A stretch of 64,000 nt of DNA, from assembly GCA_029948255.1 (NCBI GenBank), contig JALIZF010001420.1, positions 62,001 to 126,000 of the forward strand, read 5' to 3'. Within the stretch, counting starts at the first letter, position 1. Each line of letters begins with the position of its first letter. The position numbers were made by a program, and so were the translations under genes. Below, piece by piece: positions 46,810 to 58,378 of the stretch. The DNA comes from Telmatactis stephensoni. Its lineage: Eukaryota > Cnidaria > Anthozoa > Actiniaria > Isophelliidae. The notes under the pieces were generated by a model. That model was given only the letters and a program-made list of their open reading frames with translations, was not told the origin of the DNA and made no database searches.

Positions 46810-49800
46810 TCAGGTACTATCAGCTGTTTGAAAAAAAGACACAAGGCGCTGACGAACTTTTGAAAATCTGCTTTTAAGAACTTCAGTAAAACGATCAGCT
46901 CGGAAGGCATACAGCAGGGGATTAAGAAACGAGTTTAAACAAACACTAAGACCTGGCAAACCGTGTGTTAGTTGTTCCATTGCACTGTTACTTAAAACAC
47001 CATAACCAAAGGCTGCAAATAAACCAGCAACAACAAGTGGAAGAACAAAGAAAAACACGTTGGTGAACACCATGACGGCAACTCGCTTTGCAAGTTTCGA
47101 TTCTCGTTTGATACCAGCTGTCTGAGCTGTGCGTTTAGCACTGATATAAATGTGAATGTACAAGATAGAGATTATGAGATAGAAAAGAAAGGCTAGCGAT
47201 CCTACAACTATGGTAAATATGAATGCACGATAGTGAGTGGCACTGTATCTGCTAAACCCAATGGGAACGCAGAGAAATGACACACTGTACAAATTATAAT
47301 ACAAAGCAAATCCAGAAAAGAAAAATGCAATCAACCAAGATATCACTAGCAAAATGACAGCCATGCGACGACTAATTCTCATATCTGGATTCATACTGAA
47401 CACAATGACCAGATATCTTTCCACTGTTAGAAGCAACGAAGTGCTTACAACACTGGATTGGCCCATCATCCACAAGAAACCGAACTTTTTACAATTCAAG
47501 TCAGTGTTATCAAAAAGATATCTATACGGTGCACTATTCCAATAAACACCAATAGCTACAATATAAACGCTGATCAGAAGGTCACTGATGGCTAAATTAG
47601 ACACAAAGAACATCGACACATTTTTACGAAGACCAGGAGAGGATAAAATGGTAACAAACACTACGATGTTAAGAAGTGCTGTTACTAAGGCTAACACAGA
47701 AATCACAGTGACAAAAACCAAAGTTTCCTTCCAACAAGTGTTTGTTGTGTAAATATATATATAATACGCAGGTTGTTCGCGAATTTTGCATTGATAATCT
47801 GGGTTTTCATTTGGATAATCTAAAATATTAGTATTAATGTTACAACTATAACGAAAGTAAGTGTTGTTTAACAGTCGAACTGTTGAAAGTAACTCATTAA
47901 CCCGAAAATGAAAAAAACTACAGTGGTATCGTCTAACGAATGGGTCTGCAGACCACGTGACATTAGCTCGAAAAAAATTGCAGTCCTTACAAACCGCTGA
48001 CCAGGATAGTCCGGTGATGTTTTGAAGCATGCGCAGTTGGAGCATCTTCTTCTCTGGTTTCCAATGAAAAATCCCTGTTGCATCAATTGTCAGAAGTGAA
48101 GGAAATAGATCAGGTGATAATCTGCCAATGAACGAGTGAAATGGATTTCCACTGATGTTCCTAAATAGAGAAACATAAATAAGTTGATATGTTCTTTCCT
48201 GGGTGACGTGTAGTCTTCAATGAAGATCCTTGTAATTGGGATAGCCAATTTGATCTACTTCTGAACAAACCTAGCTCTAGATTGTACATATTGGGGGTTT
48301 GTAGGTTCTATGGGTACTCTCTAAGTGAGCTTACTACACTGTATAACAGTTTGATAATTTCATTGTTTAGTTATGCTATTGAGGTGTGTGTGTGTGTTTG
48401 TGGGGGGGGGGGGGGGGGGGCAGCATTTAATGCCAAGTATCTTAGTAGAGTAGATAAATTTAACAATAGAGCACTCAAATATGGGTATACTAGTAGTTTT
48501 TCTACTGTGAGCAAGCCTATCCAGTTCAGGGATAGGAAGCTTTGGGAAACTATACTGTCAAACCCCAGGCATGTTTTATATGATCTTCTGCCACAGTAGA
48601 CACAGAGGGAGGGTTTACGGGATCGAGGTCATACTTTTATACTCCAAAATGTACATACCGAACGTTTTAAGAATAGTTTTATAAATAGATGCACTTTTCA
48701 ATTCGTTTAATATTCTGAATGCACTTCTGTATACATTAGGTAAGATAATTATTATTTAATACAGATTCGTTTTGTAACTTGTAATTTTCCAAGAAAGACT
48801 ATTATTATTATTATTAAGGCGACTGAAGGCAAATTAAGAAATAGATTCCATTCTTCCGTGCGGCTGTACTCTAATAGATGCACAGATGACGTCAAAATGT
48901 GGTGAAAATAAAGGAATACGCCAGGAGATGAAGTCGAGTGGCGTGACTGTTGTTCTCAACAAATTTTGACGTCTTCACTACATCCATTAGAGTACAGACC
49001 CACGGAAAAATGGAATCTACTTGTTTTATATAATATTCGAATCATTTTAACCAATCAGAGTGTGCGTAAGATCCAATGACGTCATCTATGCGTGTGTACT
49101 GTAATCACACACGGATCTCGACCAATCACAGCGCGCATAATACAGATAGATACAGATAGATAGATAGCCAATTTTTAAATGGCTATAACTCTTATTTAAA
49201 ATCTTTGAAAATATTTATAAATCTTTCCACGGCTTATTCGAGCTTCTACTTTTACAAATTAAGTAGTACATAAACCAAGATTCGTTCCAGCTAAATTTGT
49301 GTTGTACTTACAATGCTTTGAGATTATTCAGGCCATGAAATGCTTCGTATGGCAAAACTGTAAAGTTGTTCAAGGCTAAAGATCTAAGGAGAGAATACGG
49401 CTTTTTTAGATAGTGTTTATGTAGATTTGTATGTATTCACTACGAGACTTTTAACCACTGGTATATCATTTTCTCTTTGAATTATATGGCCAATCGCAAG
49501 AAAGTTTGCGGTTTTTGCTAAACTAATAAGATAATACGCGAAGCCTGAAGAAGACGCACTAAGTGCGCCGAAACATCGCCAAAAAAGACAGCATTTCAGA
49601 ACTCCCGAAGACCACATAACAAAGGATAACAAATAATAAAGGATATATTGCGAAATGCAAAGACGTTTCAAGCAAAATAATAAGAGATGGCTTCCAATTT
49701 TTTTCTTCCAATTTCTTTTTTAATTTCTCTTTTTCAGGAATAACAACCATTTTTGAAGTTATCCCAGTTTGAAGTTATCCCAGTATTATTTCTTCGACAG

Positions 49801-50296
49801 ATATATGGCAAAAGCGTCAACACTCTTTAAAATGACTGGATATGCGTAAGCTTGCATTGATTTTAACTTTCATTAATTATGGCTTACATACAATATTTCA
49901 AGGTTGACCAAGCGAACGATTGCAAAATATCCTTTTGGTAGTTCGTGCAACTGATTTTGTACCAAATCTCTATAAGATAAAGATGAGAAACGTTACAGAT
50001 TTTTCGAGGTTTTTAAAATGATATTGGGAACCTAATTATTGCATCAAAGTTACTTACAGTCGAGTAACGTTGGTTTTATCGACCACAAGACTTTCTAGCT
50101 GACATACATCGGTAATCTTACACGATACATGGTGTGGCGAAGACCTGTTCGTCAAAGCACAATAACTAGTCTTTGGTACGAGACACTTGTTGGTTTGGTT
50201 CACGGCTGTCTTTTCTTCGGTATACGGTGCTTGGAGAAGAAAGACCAAAGCTGCCATTAAGACAATTAAGGATCGAAATGCACTGCATGAATTCAT
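46810..50296 (-). CDS. LRR-containing class A GPCR, copy R5
   Basis: Exons 50296-50058, 49969-49892, 49383-49312 and 48160-46810 give 579 codons with GT-AG borders. An in-frame ATG three codons upstream (50305, MQTMNSC) could be used instead; the later one matches its paralogs. Exon 1 is the 239-nt type of R1/R3, while the large exon is the R3/R4 type with a full-length tail (RLVSFFQTADST). All class A motifs are intact, so this is the best-preserved member of its type. Intron 3 holds a LINE insertion (about 48198-48810) and a palindromic MITE. The TATA-like box is absent, as in R1. Confidence 0.88.
48198..48810 (+). pseudogene. LINE RT C-terminal insertion in R5 intron 3
   Basis: The frame LLNKPSSRLYILGVCRFYGYS, then LYNSLIISLFSYAIEV, then YLSRVDKFNNRALKYGYTS is the post-catalytic part of a LINE reverse transcriptase. 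It ends with an ATT-rich tail. A (GT)n then G19 run (about 48379-48420) sits where the family normally has the Trp-Gly codons, and keeps the frame open. The other copies lack this insertion. Confidence 0.75.
48842..49019. mobile_element. Palindromic intronic MITE (R5 copy)
   Basis: Same family and intron as in R1, R2 and R4. TGACGTCA is retained in the left arm. Confidence 0.75.
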
Positions 50297-50305
50297 GGTC
50301 TGCAT

Positions 50306-52898
50306 GTCGACAGAGAAAGCAAAAGTCAGAACTGATTAGTAAGGCTCTTAGTTTAGCTGTTTAGCTACATTCTCGCAAAAACGACTTGTAATTCATCTCA
50401 ATATCTTCATCTTAATTGCACGGAATTCAAATGACAAGTATTGATGACTAGCTAAAGCAATTGGAGAGTCACCCCCATATTAGCGGTTTTTCTTTCATTA
50501 TTGCAGTTGGGGATCCCGGCCGAGGGGAAGGGGAGGGGAAGCAAAATTTTCACATCACTCACTCCTTAATTCACTCACGCTTCTTACATGTCATCCCTGT
50601 GCAGACTTTCTAAGATAACATAACCCCATCTATATTTGGCCTCTCCCCCTCCCCCCACCTTTCTCCCTTCCTCCGACTTATAACAATGAAGGTCCTCTTA
50701 TCTCATTTTGTCATTATCTCATTTGTCAAAGCTCACGTTTCAAACTATTGAGGGAAATCATAAGTTTTAATAGCTCCAGCAAACGGCCATCCGGCTAAAG
50801 AAGCAATGGTGCCAACTGATTACTCGAGTTTCCTCAAAGTTACCCGAAAACAATGGTTTGAGATTTAACTGTGAGTTCTTTCAAGCACCTACTTTACAAA
50901 ACTGTACTCCTTTGTTGGTTGAGATGAAGCCATCATGTTATTTGTATAGATTGGTTAAGGAGATCATTTGGATGCTAAGCCCAAACCAATATCAGTTGAA
51001 TTATGTTTAATGAAGGGCGGATTATACCACCCAACGGAAAGCTTTTATATCCGTACCATCAAATGGATGGACTTAAGCGAACCGGGATTGAAATTGCGGA
51101 TTGAGTAGTTTCTTCTTTAACTATGTCGAAATATCGGCACCTTTGAGCTTTTTCAGTGGCCGGTCACGTTTTGAGGACGGTCATGAATTTTCACCTTCTT
51201 ATTTCGATACTAATTAATTTCAAGAAGGTATTGCCATGATTGACAGTATAAGGGATATACTGGAAATCTGTAACACCGTAATATAAAAAGAGAATACTCC
51301 GACGAAGGGGTCAGCTCATATCGAAATTAAACGTCAGCAATATAAGTATTCTCTTGTTTATACGGTGTACAGATTTCCATTCATCCCTTATTGTACTGGC
51401 TCCATACACCGACGCAACCCAAACTTGTTCACAGGCTCCTTTTGAGATATATATTATATCTGGGCATAATTTAGTCATTCAGTTTAAAATAAGTGTTATA
51501 ATATCAATTTCAAGCACTTCTGAACAGCTAAACTAAAACCGCGAGCTTGGATCTTTATAGAATATTATCATGATTACTATATTATTAATATCGGACAGGC
51601 CGTTCTGAAGGAAAAATAAAAAATAAAAGTGACTGCTTCTTCGAACGGTCTGAACAGAAACGGGCGGCAAAATAATAGCCTGGGTTCCCGAGGATGTCCC
51701 TTGAACTGTTTTGTTTAAAAAGCAAAAAGTTGACATACTATGAGCGAAATGTACAGCGAAAAGTAGAATGACCAGCAATTTAGATTGCCTGGGGGATCAT
51801 TGTAATTATTATGTCAAGTCGTGCGCGAGGCTGATATCAGTGAAAATAACGAAAGGGACTCAGGACAAAACGACAGGTGAACTTAAGTGATCACTTGCAG
51901 GAAATCTTTGTTGTTGTTGTTGTTGTTGTTGTTGTTGGCCCATTTGGTATATTTGAAGCTGGGACCTGTTTGACATCGCACACGGCATATATATTGCTAT
52001 TTCAAAAACTTTGACGGGGTGAACGGCGAATGGCGATCGGCGATTGGTGATTGCACGACCGAAAGGAACTGTGGTCACGCTGTTAGACCGCTATCCGGCG
52101 CGGGGATATGAACCGCCTATCAACCACTTTGTCCAATTACTATTACTTTACTGCACAGTACCGGAATTGCTTGGGTATTTGATTAATGAAAATGAAGCAA
52201 TTCGTGTTACCAAAAATTTCCTTTTGGTCGTGCAATCACCAATCGCCAAATACAATTCGCCAATGGCCCCGTCGACCTTTTTTGAAACAGCTATATATTG
52301 GAACTATTGCTTTTGAAATGATTACAGGAAAAATGTCGATTCCTTTAGTCTTTTGGAACCAACCTCCTAATGACATTTTGCAGTTGATTCGTTTTATGGT
52401 GCCACAAAGACTGGGGCAATTTCGGAAAGGTATATCAGAGACTATTGCTGGCTGTCAATTGACGTCACGGCCGCCATCTTGGTCGAACTTCAACAAAAGA
52501 TTGCTCATTAGTGTCTCTTGTTCGTTCAACCAACATGGCTGCCACTCTTTTATATTTTGACTCTGAAGGGAATGATTGAAAACCAGCAATTCATGAAGTC
52601 CAAAACATTTTTTAAGTATATTACTCAGGAAAATTAAATCTAGTGAAAAACGCCTTCTCGAGATAGACGGAACATGTACTGTTGAAGTGTTATTTCAACT
52701 TGAGTAGTGAGATGGGAGACCACACGTGTGAGTATAAGTGAGTACAACGGCACTCACCTAATTTAAAAACAAACAACAAAAGAATTAAGAACTGCATTGA
52801 TGAAGAGATTTCAACTTGTTGAAGAAGAGGTCAAGAAAAAGGCACTTATTCTGCGTCTCGCTGTGTACCTACAAAATTCCCCCTATTTAGTGGAAGTA
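50306..52898. other. R5 5' flank and R5-R6 intergenic, first part
   Basis: The conserved upstream region of R5 (no TATA) is followed by sequence paralogous to the R1 flank, with a (TTG)n tract at 51908-51936. No gene is supported; the short frame at 52186-52560 has no recognisable motif. Confidence 0.55.
51989..52301. mobile_element. Foldback MITE with TATATTGCTATTTC ends
   Basis: The left arm runs through GGCGATTGGTGATTGCACGACC and pairs in inverse with GGTCGTGCAATCACCAATCGCC on the right. The outer ends are ATATTGCTATTTCAAAAA and its inverse with mismatches. It resembles the 25441-25689 element in style, not in sequence. Confidence 0.7.
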
Positions 52899-53603
52899 TC
52901 AGCCTACGTTACTGGCGGTCTGCGGTTGTTGGGCGGAGGAAGAAATGAAAGACCGCCTGCCCGAATACGTTGGGTTTTCGAGTTGTCCGTCTACTGGTGA
53001 ACGGAAATTATTGATTGGCTAAATCGCCGTCAATCAGAATGAGACGCCATCAAATCTGTCATCGATCAAGATCAAAATCAGAATGAAACGCCATCAAATC
53101 TGTCATCAGCTTATCAAAATCTATAACTGATAATCACAGTCAAAACATAAAACAATTTACTTGAATATTTATTCCTTCTTTTGAGGGTCACAAATATGTA
53201 CGTACTCCGTCCCATTTTGATAGTCAACACTGGTATATATTGATCATAAATCTTACTTCTGACCAGCTCTCGGCTGTTACGAGTTTTAAAATAATGTCAA
53301 TAATAATAACTTTTGTTTCCAAGGTCCTCTCCTCAAAGCTCAGCTCCACAACTGAAATCTACAAAATTCATTTACAGCCTATATATTTCGTTTCTTTCTT
53401 TCGGTTTTATTAACACATTTTGGACTTACTATATTTTCAAAAGAAATGCTTGTTTTGAATGCTATGCTCGAGTAATGTGTGTCAGATTACGCTCTCGTGT
53501 CAAAGAGTCAGTAGGCGGCTACTCAAAACCTAACGTATTCGGGCAGACGGTCTTTCATTTCTTCCTCTGCCCAAAAACCGCAGACCGCCAGCAACGCAGG
53601 CTA
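52899..53603. mobile_element. Non-autonomous Mutator-like element 2
   Basis: Same family as 18394-19138. The ends are AGCCTACGTTACTGGCGGTC and the inverse of GACCGCCAGCAACGCAGGCTA, with inverted repeats of about 85 bp that include GAAATGAAAGACCGCCTGCC. A perfect 9-bp target duplication GTGGAAGTA lies at 52890-52898 and 53604-53612. No transposase. Confidence 0.88.
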
Positions 53604-53612
53604 GTGGAAGTA

Positions 53613-55868
53613 GTATAGATAGCATGAAGTAAACCTGATTTTTAGGATGTCGATTTCGTCCGCCACCCATCACCTTTTTCCGTCGGCCATCATCCTTAAG
53701 GTGACTAACTACATTGAAGCGACAAAACTTTCGAAAATCAAGACCGCTTTGCATTATTTTAACCAACAATGCAACGCGGTCTTCATTTTCCAAGATAACT
53801 TTATTGGGAGTTTACATTGTTTTCGCTGTTTCAACACCTTTGACGGCTAAAAACTCTTCATTTTAATGACATTACATAAAAAATGCTCATACTATTATGT
53901 AGATTATTCCTTTGGCTAATATTTGTGTAATTATGGTGTAAAGTTTTGAATGACGACTTCCAATAGTGCCATCTTTGTTCTAAAAACCCGTGAAAAGGAA
54001 TTCATTAAAAGCTGATTATCTCGAAAACGACCTCGGGACACCCCATGTTTTTTTCCTTTTTTTTTCTTCTTTTTTCTTTTGAATCAGCATTAAATTTTAC
54101 ATAAATAAAAACAAATAAAAAATAAATTTGTCAGCTTCTAGAGCGCATTTAAGAGCACATAAGAAAAGTTTCAAGAGAAGGATATTTTAATACTTTTTGC
54201 CAACGTAGTCAGTCGCCTTAAAGCCATGTTTAAATTGGCTTGTTTTATACTACTAAAAGACGGTGTAAATATTTCACGAAATATTATACGCATTACAGTT
54301 GACACAGTTGCAAAACGCTGACCAATTATTCCGGTGATGTTTTGAAGCATGCGCAGTTGAAATAGATACTATCCTCTGCCTATCGTTATAGGTATCCCTG
54401 CACATCCCTAGGTAACTCTTGCGTCCCCTGCCCATCTCTATACGTATCTCTGTACATCCGTAGGCATCCCTTGTATCCCCTGTCCATCTCTATAAGTATC
54501 TCTGTACATCCCTATGCATCCCTGTACACCCATAGGTATCCCTTGTATCCCCTGCCCATCTGTATACGTATCTCTGTACATCTTTAGGCATCCCTGTGTA
54601 TCCCTGTACATCCATAGGAATCCCTTGTATCCCCCTTTCATCTCTATACATATTTCTATACATCCCTAGGTATCCCTGTAGCCCCTGCCCATCTCTACAC
54701 GTATCTCTGTACATCCCTAGGCATTCCTGTGTAGTCCTGTGTATCCCTGTACATCACTAGATATCCCTTGTATCCCCTGTTTATCTCTATAGGTATCTCT
54801 GTACATCCCTAGGTATCCCTTGTATCCATCTCTATAGGTACAGAATCCCTAGGGATCCCGTTCGTTTCACGGCATAGAGGATGCTGAGATATGCATGGAT
54901 ACACTTGACGTTGCGCTAGCCAAGTACTTACTCTTACTGAACAGTACTTTGCAAATCAGTTTCATTTTAGTGTGACAGTCCCTAACTTGACTTACAGTCT
55001 TGACTTCGACTTTGACTTGAGTTAATTACATTGCCTTATTACATTTGCATTCGATTTATTACATAAAGGATAAATATATGATATGAATAATAAGATAGCT
55101 TCACGTATATACAGTGTACGTGTATAACAGTAGAAGTTTATATATATACATTATACAACTGTTACATGCGTCATTTAAGTTTAATAGAGAATAAAATTAT
55201 GGCATTTTCAAGCGATACGTTTATCGTATCGGCTGCATGGATAAGAATTTACCCAGCAAATATATATAGTGTTATCCCTCGTTCAACTGGGCCAGGATAC
55301 CAGTCAAATCTCTTTAATGTAGGAAGGTTTATTCAATGGGATAACACATACCGATAAATATTGAACAATGTTTTTTGCAATTGACTCTTGACCCAGCTTA
55401 TTTCTAGACCTTTTGCTGTTCATTACCAAAATATACTTTCATTAACGCGAATTTAATTTTCATAAGTGCGAAAACACACTCATTTCATAGTATCGACATT
55501 CACGTTACTATTTATGACATTCATTACGGATTTTTGCATTGTCTATTAAAGGTTGGCACACACGAGGAAGCTTGCTCTCGCAACATGCTCACGCACCGCG
55601 ATCCTGGGTCATTTTGCACAACCAGTACACACGAGGGAGCATGCTGCGGGAGCTTGTTGCATGTAATAATTTGCTCCCTGAGCTTGCTCCCTCACATTTA
55701 GCCAGTTTAATATCAGGGAACATGAACAGGGAGCAAAACGTTTGTTGTGCAACAAAATTTTTATGCGTCAAATCGTTGGTTCACACGAGGGAGCGTGTTG
55801 AGGGAGCTTGTTGCGGGAGCATGCTCCTCGTGTGTGCCGGTCTTAACCAGTTTAATTAAGAAAGCACC
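53613..55868. other. R6 3' flank: psi-D, minisatellite, duplicated unit
   Basis: 53613-54300 shows nothing recognisable. Minisatellite (54370-54850) is followed by a flank shared with R1 (54955-55545) and a TTAA-flanked MITE (55546-55846), a close copy of the one at 10640-10940. Confidence 0.6.
54301..54361 (-). pseudogene. Short receptor exon remnant (psi-D)
   Basis: About 60 bp match the receptor hinge (CGCTGACCA..., CCGGTGATGTTTTGAAGCAT, GCGCAGTTGA), directly beside the minisatellite. It occupies the same relative place as psi-A to psi-C but is much shorter. Confidence 0.6.
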
Positions 55869-56822
55869 TCAGGTACTGTCAGTGGTTTGAAAAATAGACA
55901 CAAGGCGCTGACGAACTTTTGAAAATCTGCTTTTAAGAACTTCAGTAAAACGATCAGCTCGGAAGGCATACAGCAGGGGATTAAGAAACGAGTTTAAACA
56001 AACACTCAGACCTGGCAAACCGTGTGTTAGTTGTACCATTGCACTGTCACTTAAAACACCATAACCAAAGGCTGCAACAAGACCACTAACAACAAGTGGA
56101 AGAACAAAGAAAAACACGTTGGTGAACACCATGAGAGCAACTCGCTTTGCAAGTTTCGATTCTCGTTTGATGCCAGCTGTCTGAGCTGTGCGTTTAGCAT
56201 TGATATAAATGTGAAAGTACAAGATAGAGATTATGAGATAACAAAGAAAAGCCAGCGATCCCACAACTATGGTAAATATGAATGCACGCATTTTATTGGC
56301 CGTGTTTCTGCTAAACCCAATGGGAACACATAGAAATGACACACTGTGCAAATTATAATACAAAGCAAATCCAGTCAAGAAAAATGCAATCAACCAAGAT
56401 ATCACAAGCCAAATGACAGCCATGCGACGACTAATTCTCATATCTGGATTCATACTGAACACAATGACCAGATATCTTTCCACTGTTAGAAGTAACGAAG
56501 TGGTTACAACACTGGATTGACCCAACATCCACAAGAAACCGAACTTTTTGCAATTCAACACAGCATTAGCATTAAGATATCTATACGGCACACTGTTCCA
56601 ATAAACACTTACAGCTACAATGTAAACGCTGATCAGAAAGTCACTGATGGCTAAATTACACACAAACAACATGGACACATTTTTACGAAGACCGCGAGAA
56701 GATAAAACGGTAACAAACACTACGAGGTTAAGAAGTGCTGTTACTACGGCTAATACAGAAATTGCAGTGACAAAAAACAAAGTTTCCTTCCAACAAGAGT
56801 TTGTTGTGTAAATATATATATA

Positions 56823-57056
56823 TGAAATATTTGCTTGCAAATAGTGTATTTATGTTTTGTCATTAGAAGTCTTTGTTTTGTTATGGTAGTTAATGCATAT
56901 TCAAGGAGTTTGTAATTATTGCGTGACAGTGTCCTATTGTGAGAGGGGGATCATTGCTATTGGAATTGACAGTCCCTTGGGGATAATGGTTCACGTGACC
57001 TCGGTAGCGTCACTCATTCACCCTTGCTACTCTTCGAGGCAACATCAGCAATTTTT
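56823..57056 (+). repeat. Ngaro split repeat A1
   Basis: The left terminal repeat starts TGAAATATTTGCTTGCAAAT. It contains the hairpin TATTTG-CTTG-CAAATA near its end, followed by TTTATGTTTTGTCATT, which is roughly inverse to the right end of B. It probably includes the promoter. Confidence 0.9.
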
Positions 57057-57248
57057 CTTTGTGCTTTTTCCAGTTTTTTCCAGGTAAGAATCTCTTTATA
57101 TTTCTATCTACTCGCTTGCCCAATATTTAATATTGCCAGGGCCATTAGTTTTATTGTTATTCCGCTCGATCGCGCGTTGTTTTTGTAACTTTTGGTCTTT
57201 TTGTCTTTCGCCACGTGGCTTTGGTTTATAGGCTTTAGGGACTTTGTT

Positions 57249-57833
57249 ATGGCTAGCAGGGATCCTAAGGCACTTATAATTGGGCATTCATTTGTTAAGC
57301 GTTTGTTTCGAGATATTAGAGTAGGTTTTGATGCTCGGGTGAATTTACAACTGGGTCTTACGGGTACTGCTTGGGTCAAATGGCATGGCGTGGGCGGTCG
57401 TTGTGTTGAGACGCTTCGGTCGTATGACCTTGGTGTTATTCGTTCGTACGCTCCAGACATTGTCATTTTAGAGTTAGGAACTAATGATCTGAGTCATTCG
57501 CGGCCCGAAGTAGTGGGTTCGGCTATAGATGACCTGGTTAATCTATTTTTAAGTCATTTTAATGTGCGCGTTGTAGGCTGGTGTTGTGTAATACCTCGTG
57601 GTCTTTCACATTCCAATGCTGCGCTGTTTGAACAGCGGGCTGCGCTTTTGAATAATTATTTGCGCGTGGTTTTTGATTCAAACCCTAATGTTTTTTGTTG
57701 GAATCATCGTGTTTTCAATCATCCCGCTAAAGATTATTATTTACCAGATGGTGTTCATCTGAACCCTTCTGGGCAGTATCAGCTTTATCGTAGCTACCGC
57801 GGGGCTGTGTTGAGGGCGTTATCCCTCCTTTAA
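57249..57833 (+). CDS. SGNH/GDSL-type hydrolase of the Ngaro element
   Basis: 194 codons from ATG 57249. An in-frame ATG at 57192 would add a hydrophobic stretch, but MASRDPKALIIGHS fits the fold's first strand better. Block I is IIGHSF with the nucleophile Ser14. The oxyanion Gly is probably in GVGG (48-50). Block III is LGTND with Asn79, and block V is DGVHLN with Asp167 and His170. All catalytic residues of an SGNH esterase are therefore present. Accessory hydrolase frames are known in some Ngaro and related elements; their substrate is not established. It is the first ORF of the element and lies between leader and gag-like frame, possibly inside an intron. Confidence 0.85.
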   Translation: MASRDPKALIIGHSFVKRLFRDIRVGFDARVNLQLGLTGTAWVKWHGVGGRCVETLRSYDLGVIRSYAPDIVILELGTNDLSHSRPEVVGSAIDDLVNLFLSHFNVRVVGWCCVIPRGLSHSNAALFEQRAALLNNYLRVVFDSNPNVFCWNHRVFNHPAKDYYLPDGVHLNPSGQYQLYRSYRGAVLRALSLL

Positions 57834-57890
57834 GGTTATTTTAGTCAATATTTAGTGGGTCATGGACATTGTCTTTTTACCCTCACCCTT

Positions 57891-58180
57891 TCATTGTTTT
57901 CCCGAATGGAGGTAATTCCTTCGGATGCTGTTTATGTTGGGTCTTGTCCCCCTATTCATACAGTTAGTTGATTCATTGTTTTGTCCCGTAGGAGGTAATT
58001 CCTTCGGGTGTTTCTGATTTGACTTCGGTAATGCAGTAGATGGCGGTAGTGCTGTCTGTCCCCTATTCATACAGTGAGTTGTTTCATTGTTTTGTCCCGT
58101 AGGAGGTAATTCCTTCGGGTGTTTCTGATTTGACTGCGGTAATGCAGTAGATGGCGGTAGTGCTGTCTGTCTTGTGGAAT
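57891..58180 (+). repeat. 111-bp tandem repeat with GGAGGTAATTCC hairpins
   Basis: Two nearly identical 111-bp units (about 57949-58059 and 58060-58170) and a partial third before them. Each has a small hairpin with the loop GGTAAT closed by GGA/TCC: at 57902-57924 (lower stem CCGAA/TTCGG), and at 57985-58008 and 58096-58119 (lower stem CCCG/CGGG). It is non-coding leader between the hydrolase and gag-like frames. Confidence 0.75.
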
Positions 58181-58378
58181 ATTCCACTAGTTGGGGTATC
58201 TTTCGTTTAAGATTTTGTTGGCTATTCAAGAAAACTTTTAGCGTCAACCTTGTTGTTGACAGGTTTTTCTTTGCCAATTTTTTAATGTGTTTATTTTGTC
58301 CATGACTCGCTGTTCCAGTTTCTCCAATTTGATAACATTTTTGTTACTTTGGTTCTGCCGTTTACCCTTCTGTTGCAG

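Larger units (their letters stand above)
57084..58378 (+). other. Possible intron enclosing the SGNH ORF
   Basis: A strong donor, CAG|GTAAGAATC, lies at 57084 in the leader. A strong acceptor, TTCTGTTGCAG, ends at 58378, immediately before the ATG of the gag-like frame. Splicing would remove the hydrolase frame and bring the gag-like start close to the 5' end. This is inference from splice-site sequence only. Confidence 0.4.

Noticed and set aside
52186..52560. Open frame of 124 codons on the plus strand
   Set aside because: It begins inside a foldback MITE and shows no family signature.
57891..58277. 128-codon minus-strand frame with an in-frame 37-residue repeat (QTALPPSTALP)
   Set aside because: The repeat is the reverse reading of the 111-bp tandem unit in the Ngaro leader; 111 is divisible by three, so the frame stays open by chance.
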